Below, in pieces: positions 6,444 to 11,209 of a stretch of 11,320 nt of DNA. Source of the DNA: Alphaproteobacteria bacterium (GTDB lineage: Bacteria; Pseudomonadota; Alphaproteobacteria; Rickettsiales; UBA3002). A program made the translations under genes and the position numbers. How positions within the stretch are numbered: position 1 is the first letter of the stretch; the number at the start of each line of letters is the position of its first letter. The DNA is taken from positions 1-11,320 of the forward strand of contig JAKFUW010000053.1 in NCBI GenBank assembly GCA_021732545.1, given 5' to 3'. The notes beneath the pieces were generated by a model. That model had not been told where the DNA came from, did not search any database, and saw only the letters and a program-made list of their open reading frames with translations.

Positions 6444-7853
6444 TTACGCCCAATCTCTCACATCCGTCAGATGCCCCTTAATCGCGGCGGCGGCGGCCAT
6501 CGCGGGCGACATCAAATGCGTGCGACCACCGCGCCATTGGCGGCCTTCAAAATTGCGATTCGAGGTGGAAGCGCACCGCTCACCAGGTTCTAATTTATCG
6601 GCGTTCATCGCCAGACACATGCTGCATCCGGGTTCGCGCCATTCAAATCCTGCCTCAATAAAAATCTTATCCAAGCCTTCTTTTTCGGCCTGTTCTTTCA
6701 CCAAGCCCGAACCTGGCACCACCATGTCGAGTTTGATGTTGGCTGCCACTTTGTGCCCTTTGGCAATTTTAGCTGCTGCACGAAAATCTTCAATTCGGCC
6801 ATTGGTGCACGAGCCAATAAAGACTTTATCGATGCTGATATCTTGTAATTTAGTGCCAGCCACCAAGCCCATATAATCGAGCGAACGGGTAACGGCGTCG
6901 CGCTTATTGCCTTCAAAAGACTCAGCTGCGGGAACGCTCGCGGTAATCGGTAACACATCTTCAGGGCTGGTGCCCCACGTCACTTGCGGCGCGATGTCGG
7001 CGGCGTTGAGGGTGATGGTTTTGTCATAGACGGCGTCGGCATCGGTGAGCAGGGAGCGCCAGTAAGCGGTGGCCTCATCCCAGATTTTATCGGGGGGCGA
7101 CATGGGGCGGCGTTTGAGGTAGGTAAATGTCACTTCATCAGGCGCGATCAGGCCAGCGCGTGCGCCCGCTTCGATGCTCATATTGCACACTGTCATCCGG
7201 CCTTCCATGCTCAGGCTTCGGATGGCATCGCCTGCATATTCAATCACATAGCCGGTGCCGCCAGCAGTGCCCAGCTTGCCGATGATGGCCAGCGTGATGT
7301 CTTTCGCAGTTACGCCGTTTGGCAGATCGCCATTGACCTGCACCAGCATGTTTTTGGCGCGTTTTTGGATGAGGGTTTGGGTGGCGAGCACATGTTCCAC
7401 TTCCGAAGTGCCGATGCCGAATGCCAGCGCGCCAAATGCGCCGTGGGTGGAGGTGTGTGAATCACCGCAGACAATGGTGGTTCCGGGTTGGGTGAAGCCT
7501 TGCTCAGGGCCCACAATATGCACAACACCTTGGCGTTTATCGTCCATCTTAAAATATTGCACACCAAATTCGGCGCAGTTTTTCTCCAGCGTTTCGACTT
7601 GGATGCGTGATTCTTCTTCTTTGATGCCGTGTTTGCGGTCGGGCGTGGTGGGCACGTTATGATCGGCCACAGCCAGCGTGGCATCGGGGCGGCGCACCGT
7701 GCGGCCCGTGGTACGCAATCCTTCAAATGCTTGCGGGCTGGTCACTTCATGCACCAGATGACGGTCGATATAGAGCAAACACGTGCCGTCATCGGCCTCA
7801 TGCACCAAATGCGCTTCAAAGATTTTATCATAGAGGGTTTTGGGATGTGTCAT
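6444..7853 (-). CDS. leuC: 3-isopropylmalate dehydratase large subunit
   Basis: Large subunit of isopropylmalate isomerase, an aconitase-family [4Fe-4S] enzyme of leucine synthesis, 469 residues, the usual length. It starts MTHPKTLYDKIFEAH and continues into the conserved CLLYIDRHLVHEVTSPQAF. Cluster ligands are visible: Cys349 in FIGSCTNGR, and Cys410 and Cys413 in PGCSMCLAMN. Also typical are VCGDSHTSTHGAFG (128-141) and the C-terminal GGRTHLMSPAMAAAAA. One oddity is Trp440 in FEGRQW, where the family normally has glycine (RQG), a change reachable by one base. There is no clear ribosome-binding site before the ATG at 7853. The 90-bp gap to the divergent toxin-antitoxin pair must hold its promoter; a possible -10 TATTAT lies about 50 bp upstream with a weak -35. 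Confidence 0.96.
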   Translation of the reverse strand: MTHPKTLYDKIFEAHLVHEADDGTCLLYIDRHLVHEVTSPQAFEGLRTTGRTVRRPDATLAVADHNVPTTPDRKHGIKEEESRIQVETLEKNCAEFGVQYFKMDDKRQGVVHIVGPEQGFTQPGTTIVCGDSHTSTHGAFGALAFGIGTSEVEHVLATQTLIQKRAKNMLVQVNGDLPNGVTAKDITLAIIGKLGTAGGTGYVIEYAGDAIRSLSMEGRMTVCNMSIEAGARAGLIAPDEVTFTYLKRRPMSPPDKIWDEATAYWRSLLTDADAVYDKTITLNAADIAPQVTWGTSPEDVLPITASVPAAESFEGNKRDAVTRSLDYMGLVAGTKLQDISIDKVFIGSCTNGRIEDFRAAAKIAKGHKVAANIKLDMVVPGSGLVKEQAEKEGLDKIFIEAGFEWREPGCSMCLAMNADKLEPGERCASTSNRNFEGRQWRGGRTHLMSPAMAAAAAIKGHLTDVRDWA

Positions 7854-7908
7854 GCGTTGGTTTGACAGTATTTTTAAGCAAAAAGCAAGGTGGAGTTATA
7901 AAAAATAA

Positions 7909-7943
7909 TAGACAGTTTATGTATGTTTTTGTAATATACAAAT
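7909..7943 (+). promoter_or_regulatory. Putative promoter and autoregulatory operator of the toxin-antitoxin pair
   Basis: TAGACA (7909-7914), a 17-bp spacer, and TAATAT (7932-7937) make a plausible sigma-70 promoter directed at the toxin gene. A perfect 6-bp inverted repeat, TTTGTA (7928-7933), ATA, TACAAA (7937-7942), covers the -10 box and ends two bases before the ATG. This is the expected kind of site for the ribbon-helix-helix antitoxin, which in this family represses its own operon. If transcription starts about seven bases past the -10 box, the mRNA would begin at the ATG itself, and indeed no Shine-Dalgarno is present. Confidence 0.5.
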
Positions 7944-8240
7944 ATGGTTGATTTATGGAAGAAGCCGCTGGAATTTGAGTGGGATGATGGCAACCTGCAC
8001 AAGAGTAGGCACAAGCACGGCGTTTCCACTCAGGAGGCAGAAGGTGTTTTCTACAATGAGCCGCTGATTATCGCGGAAGATATTAAGCATTCGGCTAACG
8101 AGCAGCGCTATTTGGCGCTGGGAAAAACTCATGTGGATCGTCGTTTATCGGTTGTGTTTACCATGCGAAAACATCATATCAGGATCATTTCGGCTCGTCC
8201 GATGGATCGCAGAGAAAGGAGTATCTATGAAGAAGCTTAA
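7944..8240 (+). CDS. brnT: BrnT-family ribonuclease toxin
   Basis: A 98-residue protein with the BrnT pattern (RelE-like ribonuclease fold): FEWDDGN and KHGVSTQEAEGVF in the N-terminal third, then HSANEQRYLALG, and the C-terminal RIISARPMDRRERSIYE. BrnT toxins of type II systems cut mRNA and arrest growth until bound by antitoxin. Length and motifs match complete members, so it looks intact. The last 14 bases overlap the start of the antitoxin gene, giving tight co-translation. It has no visible Shine-Dalgarno. The pair is inserted between leuC and rplS and reads against both, a likely horizontally acquired module. Family assignment is confident; activity is inferred. Confidence 0.9.
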   Translation: MVDLWKKPLEFEWDDGNLHKSRHKHGVSTQEAEGVFYNEPLIIAEDIKHSANEQRYLALGKTHVDRRLSVVFTMRKHHIRIISARPMDRRERSIYEEA

Positions 8241-8493
8241 AAAAATCCCTGCTTTTGCAAGTGAACAAGAAGAGGCGGAGTTTTGGTTAACGCACAGCAC
8301 GGTTGACTATGTGGATTGGAGCAAAGCCAAAAAGGTGCGGATGCCGAACCTGAAGCCCTCGACCAAAACTATTTCGTTGCGGTTGCCTGAATTTTTGCTT
8401 GAAGACATCAAGATTATGGCCAATCGCAGGGATGTGCCTTATCAATCGCTGATTAAAATGATGCTGGCTGATGCGGTTTCACGGAAATCATAG
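8227..8493 (+). CDS. brnA: BrnA/CopG-type antitoxin
   Basis: An 88-residue antitoxin. I place the start at ATG 8227 because AAAGGAG lies just upstream; a longer frame from 8131 would only re-read the toxin gene. The N-terminal part has IPAFASEQEEAEFW, followed by DYVDWSKAKKV and PNLKPSTKTISLRLPEFLLEDIK. The segment TISLRLPEFLL then ANRRDVPYQSLIKMML forms a ribbon-helix-helix DNA-binding domain of the CopG type. In this family the antitoxin binds and neutralises BrnT, and the complex represses the operon, plausibly through the inverted repeat at 7928-7942. Its much stronger ribosome-binding site than the toxin's fits the need for excess antitoxin. The exact subfamily (BrnA versus CopG antitoxin) is less certain than the role. 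Confidence 0.88.
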   Translation: MKKLKKIPAFASEQEEAEFWLTHSTVDYVDWSKAKKVRMPNLKPSTKTISLRLPEFLLEDIKIMANRRDVPYQSLIKMMLADAVSRKS

Positions 8494-8497
8494 TGGT

Positions 8498-8630
8498 TAG
8501 AGTCGAGAGTCTGGAGTCGAGTGAGCAAGATAAGATTTAAGTTGACACAGATAGGGTGTCTGCCATCCTTTTCTCGACTCTCGACTCTCGACTCTCGACT
8601 CTCGACTCTCGACTCTCGACTCTCGACTCT
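8498..8630. repeat. Inverted heptanucleotide arrays between brnA and rplS
   Basis: The right arm (8573-8630) is eight perfect copies of CTCGACT plus two bases, running directly into the rplS stop codon (8631-8629). The left arm (8498-8518) is three units, TAGAGTC, GAGAGTC, TGGAGTC, of the complementary sequence, starting five bases after the brnA stop. The 54 bp between them hold no gene. The arms can pair into a long stem between two convergent genes and may act as a two-way terminator. The perfection of the right arm implies recent expansion, and copy number is likely to vary between strains. Confidence 0.9.
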
Positions 8631-9135
8631 ACTCAGCAGCCTTTTTAGCTTTCACTTTTTTCTCTTTAGGCGCTTTTTCAACTTTTACTTTGTTGACTGA
8701 AGCGGCTTTGCGCTCTGCACGAGCCTCTTGGCGCGCTTCTTTTTTCGCGGCCACTGCATCCATATCGGTTTTACCCAGATCCATTTTCTCGCGGATACGC
8801 GCAGCCTTACCAGTACGGCCACGAAGGTAATATAATTTAGCGCGGCGCACATCGCCTTTGCGGATTAATTCTACCGAATCAACGCGTGGGCTAAACAGAG
8901 GGAAAATACGTTCCACACCTTCGCCATTGCTCAATTTGCGCACGGTGAATGCGGTGTTGAGGCCGCGATCGCTACGCGCGATGCAGATGCCTTCAAATGC
9001 CTGAATACGCTCGGTGGTGCCTTCGACGATTTTCACATTTACTTTCACAACGTCGCCTGCGTCAAACGCATCGAGTCTGCGGGCGGCAACGGCTTTATCT
9101 ACGAGTTCTTTTTCCAGCGTTTGAATAATATTCAT
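8629..9135 (-). CDS. rplS: Ribosomal protein bL19 with long basic C-terminal tail
   Basis: Large-subunit protein bL19, at the interface with the small subunit. The core (residues 1-118) is canonical: MNIIQTLEKE, FDAGDVVKVNVKIVEGTTER, RIQAFEGICIA, VERIFPLFSPRVDSVELI, and RRAKLYYLRGRTGKAARIREK. I use ATG 9135, preceded by AAGGAAAAAACC, because the family begins there; the frame also extends upstream to 9165 but only through the end of trmD. The start overlaps the trmD stop as ATGA, which implies coupling. The tail (about 119-168) is lysine, alanine and glutamate rich, about 50 residues longer than the E. coli protein, and probably disordered or helical. Tails of this sort are known in alphaproteobacteria. 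A CTCGACT array abuts the stop codon. Confidence 0.96.
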   Translation of the reverse strand: MNIIQTLEKELVDKAVAARRLDAFDAGDVVKVNVKIVEGTTERIQAFEGICIARSDRGLNTAFTVRKLSNGEGVERIFPLFSPRVDSVELIRKGDVRRAKLYYLRGRTGKAARIREKMDLGKTDMDAVAAKKEARQEARAERKAASVNKVKVEKAPKEKKVKAKKAAE

Positions 9136-9926
9136 GGTTTTTTCCTTTTTATATATCTCTCCCAAAGGTCTGGACGGCGAGCCTGAGTCACGTTCTCAGA
9201 CTGTTGCAAGCGCCATTGCTCTATCTTGGCATGATGACCAGAGAGCAAAATATCAGGCGCTGCAAGCCCTTCCCAAATGGGTGGCCTACTATAGTGAGGA
9301 TGTTCCAACAGTAAAGCATAATCTGCGTGAAGACCAAAACTTTCCTGCTCCAGCGATTCCGGCTCGCCAATCACGTTTGGCAACAGGCGCACGCACGCAT
9401 CGAGCAGCGCCATCGCTGCAATTTCACCGCCTGTCATCACAAAATCGCCTAGTGACACCTCAAGCGGTTGATATTTTTCAATAACTCGCTCGTCGATAGC
9501 TTCAAAGCGGCCGCACAGGAGGATGAGGTATCTGGTATTTGGTATTTGGTATTTGGTGTTATTTTCACTAAATACCGAATCCTGAACACCAAATCCTTCT
9601 GTCAGTTCTACGCACAATTCCTGATCCATCCTCACCCCGCGCGGGGAAAAATAAATTAGCGTGGCATCAGGGGTTTGTTCCAATGCTTTGGCAATCGCCG
9701 CATCAATCACCTGCGCCAGCATCACCATGCCCGCGCCGCCGCCATAAGGCGAATCATCGACTACTTGATGTTTGCCGATCCCAAAATCGCGGATATTGAG
9801 GCAATCATAGCTCCAGATACCCGATTCCAGCGCGCGGCCGATCAGTGAATGGCCGAGTGCGCCTGGAAACATTTCGGGAAATAGCGTGATGATGGTGGCG
9901 TGAAGGTGCGGAGAGGTATTATTCAT
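9132..9926 (-). CDS. trmD: tRNA (guanine-N1-)-methyltransferase with an in-frame repeat insertion
   Basis: TrmD makes m1G37 in tRNA from S-adenosylmethionine and prevents +1 frameshifting; it is usually essential. The SPOUT-fold motifs are clear: VDDSPYGGGAGMVM, YFSPRGVRMDQ, LILLCGRFEAIDERVI, VSLGDFVMTGGE and EHPHYSRPPIWEG. At 264 residues it has about 20 more than expected between VELT (109) and LILLCGR (134). This extra stretch (110-133, containing NNTKYQIPNTRY) is encoded by an inverted heptad repeat, so repeat DNA is translated. Two other departures by comparison with E. coli as I recall it: Ala143 where the family usually has Gly (CGRYEGID), and Glu195 at the proposed catalytic Asp169. 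ATG 9926 overlaps the rimM stop by eight bases. The frame is intact, so I call it functional rather than a pseudogene, with that caveat. Confidence 0.95.
   Translation of the reverse strand: MNNTSPHLHATIITLFPEMFPGALGHSLIGRALESGIWSYDCLNIRDFGIGKHQVVDDSPYGGGAGMVMLAQVIDAAIAKALEQTPDATLIYFSPRGVRMDQELCVELTEGFGVQDSVFSENNTKYQIPNTRYLILLCGRFEAIDERVIEKYQPLEVSLGDFVMTGGEIAAMALLDACVRLLPNVIGEPESLEQESFGLHADYALLLEHPHYSRPPIWEGLAAPDILLSGHHAKIEQWRLQQSENVTQARRPDLWERYIKRKKP
9527..9597. repeat. Inverted heptanucleotide repeat inside trmD
   Basis: Left arm: GGTATCT, GGTATTT, GGTATTT, GGTATTT, GGTGTTA (9527-9561). Right arm, complementary in sense: AAATACC, GAATCCT, GAACACC, AAATCCT (9570-9597). Together they make a palindrome of about 71 bp with a small loop. 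The AT-rich composition contrasts with the surrounding trmD sequence. It is read in frame as trmD residues about 110-134 without introducing a stop. The arm repeats share the 7-bp period of the intergenic arrays but use a different unit. Confidence 0.88.
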
Positions 9927-10437
9927 TTTCGATGGCCTTTACCACCTCGGGCAACACAATTTCGATGCGTTTGGCGACTACATCCACCACGGGAAAAATA
10001 GCATCATTGAACGGGAAAAGTTCGGTGTCGCCGTTCGCCAGTTCAATTTCGGCAATATCGCCCGCGCCATAATTATGCACCGATTTTAACTGGCCATAAG
10101 CAGCGCCATCGGCTGTGAATACCGGCAATCTCTCAAGGTCGGAGTAGTAATATTCGCCAGCATCCGGTGCGGGCAGGGCAGAGCGATCGACGCCAAGCTC
10201 AGTGCCGCGCAATTTATCAGCCATGTTGCGGTCGGTGATGCCTTCAATGGTGGCAAGCAACAGCCCCGCACTTTCACCGATCATTTTCATAGGGTACGGT
10301 TTGCCAGCTGCATCGCGCAGCACACCATAAACCAGCACATCATCAGGGTTTTGAGTAAAGGGCTTGATTTTCACTGCGCCGCGCACACCATGCGAGCTGG
10401 TGATGACGGCGAGTATTACAAACGAAGAAGCGCTCAC
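9919..10437 (-). CDS. rimM: 16S rRNA processing protein RimM
   Basis: RimM binds ribosomal protein uS19 and assists maturation of the 30S head. The N-terminal RimM domain reads FVILAVITSSHGVRGAVKIKPFT; the C-terminal PRC-barrel has EYYYSDLERLPVFT and the NYGAGDIAEIEL motif. I favour GTG 10437 (172 residues): it lies close before the conserved start, follows GATGGTGG, and is 10 bp after the stop of the 21-codon ORF at 10448-10513. A TTG at 10470 in the same frame would overlap that ORF and has a poorer ribosome-binding site. The stop overlaps the trmD start by eight bases, so the two are translationally coupled. Identity is secure; the start is moderately so. Confidence 0.94.
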   Translation of the reverse strand: MSASSFVILAVITSSHGVRGAVKIKPFTQNPDDVLVYGVLRDAAGKPYPMKMIGESAGLLLATIEGITDRNMADKLRGTELGVDRSALPAPDAGEYYYSDLERLPVFTADGAAYGQLKSVHNYGAGDIAEIELANGDTELFPFNDAIFPVVDVVAKRIEIVLPEVVKAIENE

Positions 10438-10447
10438 ACGGCCACCA

Positions 10448-10513
10448 TCAGGTGCCCAAATAAGCGCCAACCACTGCGAATGCTAATCCTGCTAATGCAA
10501 ATGCTAAAGACAT
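10448..10513 (-). CDS. 21-codon hydrophobic small ORF between rpsP and rimM
   Basis: An ATG at 10513-10511 has a strong ribosome-binding site (TAAAGGA, overlapping the rpsP stop) and opens 21 codons ending in TGA at 10450-10448. The peptide starts MSLAFALAGLAF, continues AVVGAY and ends LGT: almost entirely hydrophobic and of the right length for one membrane-spanning helix. It fills nearly all of the gap between rpsP and the likely rimM start, which follows 10 bp later with only a weak ribosome-binding site. It may be a membrane micropeptide or a translational coupler that delivers ribosomes to rimM. No family is recognised. The site of the ribosome-binding sequence is the best evidence that it is translated. 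Confidence 0.6.
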   Translation of the reverse strand: MSLAFALAGLAFAVVGAYLGT

Positions 10514-10525
10514 ATCGTTTTTCCT

Positions 10526-11005
10526 TTACGCTGCGGGTGCTTCTTCGGCGGGAGCTTCCGCTTCAACGGCGGGAGCCTCTGCGGCTTCTTTCGCAGCTTG
10601 TGCGGCGGCTTTTTCAGCTTCGATAGCAGCCGCCGCTTCAGCAGCGATTTTTTCAGCCGCAGCGGCTTCATTTTCAATGCGAAGTTCGGCGCGGGTTTTC
10701 TTTTTAGGATCGCGGCGGGTTTTGACGGGCTTGTGCGATACATCCAGCGGCTTTTCAACCAGGCCAGCCTTAAACAAAAAGCCATGTACGCGGTCTGATG
10801 GTTGTGCGCCCACGCTCAGCCAATATTTAATGCGATCATGCACCAGCGTAACACGGTGCTCGCTTTCTTTAGGCAACATGGGGTTGAAAGTGCCTAATTT
10901 CTCGATAAAGCGGCCATCACGGGCGTTGCGTTTATCAGTGGCTACAATACGGTAATAAGGGCGTTTTTTTTGGCCGCCACGAGCCAGACGAAGTGCTACA
11001 GACAT
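10526..11005 (-). CDS. rpsP: Ribosomal protein bS16 with long Ala/Glu-rich tail
   Basis: Small-subunit protein bS16, needed for 30S body assembly. The core (1 to about 95) is canonical: MSVALRLARGGQKKRPYYRIV, with some residues typical of the family afterwards, including DGRFIEKLGTFNP and RIKYWLSVGAQPSD. The ATG at 11005 has AAAAGGA upstream. After a basic linker (KTRRDPKKKTR, 95-105) the protein carries a tail of about 54 residues made mostly of Ala and Glu and ending in AEAPAEEAPAA, roughly doubling the E. coli length. Such tails occur in alphaproteobacterial bS16. The net acidic tail contrasts with the basic tail of bL19 from the same operon. Two small hairpins and a good promoter lie upstream, so expression can start here independently of ffh. 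Confidence 0.95.
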   Translation of the reverse strand: MSVALRLARGGQKKRPYYRIVATDKRNARDGRFIEKLGTFNPMLPKESEHRVTLVHDRIKYWLSVGAQPSDRVHGFLFKAGLVEKPLDVSHKPVKTRRDPKKKTRAELRIENEAAAAEKIAAEAAAAIEAEKAAAQAAKEAAEAPAVEAEAPAEEAPAA

Positions 11006-11021
11006 GGTTTTATCCTTTTCC

Positions 11022-11046
11022 CCCGCGAGCGGGTCCGGCGAGCCGG
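11022..11046 (-). promoter_or_regulatory. Twin small hairpins in the rpsP leader
   Basis: Two adjacent 12-base palindromes, separated by one base, lie just upstream of the rpsP ribosome-binding site: CCCGCGAGCGGG (11022-11033) and CCGGCGAGCCGG (11035-11046). In the rpsP mRNA each folds into a short GC stem with a CUCG loop. They would be located within about 10-40 nt of the start codon in the leader predicted from the promoter at 11092-11120. They could modulate translation or serve as a binding site; no function is proven. Confidence 0.5.
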
Positions 11047-11091
11047 TTCTTTCGCTTGAGCTTAATTGCCCATATAGCCAAGAGGACGCGG

Positions 11092-11120
11092 TTTATAGAT
11101 GGGATTTTGAGGATTGGCAA
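11092..11120 (-). promoter_or_regulatory. Putative sigma-70 promoter for the rpsP operon
   Basis: On the minus strand, TTGCCA (11120-11115), exactly 17 bp, then TATAAA (11097-11092): four of six matches at -35, five of six at -10, ideal spacing. Transcription would start near 11085 and give a leader of about 80 nt to the rpsP ATG. It lies downstream of the heptad hairpin that follows ffh, so it would restart transcription after any termination there. Confidence 0.6.
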
Positions 11121-11130
11121 GGAGAAAGTG

Positions 11131-11197
11131 GTCTCCAGTCGCCAGTGGTCAGTCCCCAGTTTTTTACGAAGCCTTCTGGTGACTGGCTACTGGAGAC
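11131..11197. repeat. Inverted heptanucleotide repeat between ffh and rpsP
   Basis: Left arm GTCTCCA, GTCGCCA, GTGGTCA, GTCCCCA (11131-11158); right arm TGGTGAC, TGGCTAC, TGGAGAC (11177-11197). The arms pair in heptad register: outermost units perfectly, the next with one mismatch, the third with more. In the ffh transcript this forms a hairpin 13 bases after the stop codon. A run of six T follows the left arm on the plus strand, inside the loop rather than after the stem, so classical termination is not clear. Confidence 0.8.
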
Positions 11198-11209
11198 TGA
11201 TAGCTTTCT

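Noticed and set aside
6984..7460. Long plus-strand open frames opposite leuC
   Set aside because: They mirror the codon pattern of leuC on the other strand and have no ribosome-binding site or recognisable domain.
8131..8226. Longer antitoxin starting at 8131
   Set aside because: This part lies fully inside brnT in another frame; ATG 8227 has a strong AAAGGAG.
8573..8630. Possible CRISPR array
   Set aside because: The units are 7 bp with no spacers and no cas genes are present; it is a simple tandem repeat.
9136..9165. Upstream start for rplS at 9165
   Set aside because: The added ten residues come from the trmD 3' end; the family begins at MNIIQTL with a good ribosome-binding site.
9134..9484. 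Plus-strand frame opposite trmD
   Set aside because: It is the antisense shadow of trmD, low in recognisable features and without a start signal.
9132..9926. trmD as a pseudogene because of the repeat insertion
   Set aside because: The frame is open throughout, motifs on both sides are intact and overlaps with rimM and rplS are preserved.
10438..10470. TTG at 10470 as the rimM start
   Set aside because: It would overlap the 21-codon ORF, has no good ribosome-binding site, and the conserved RimM N-terminus begins after GTG 10437.
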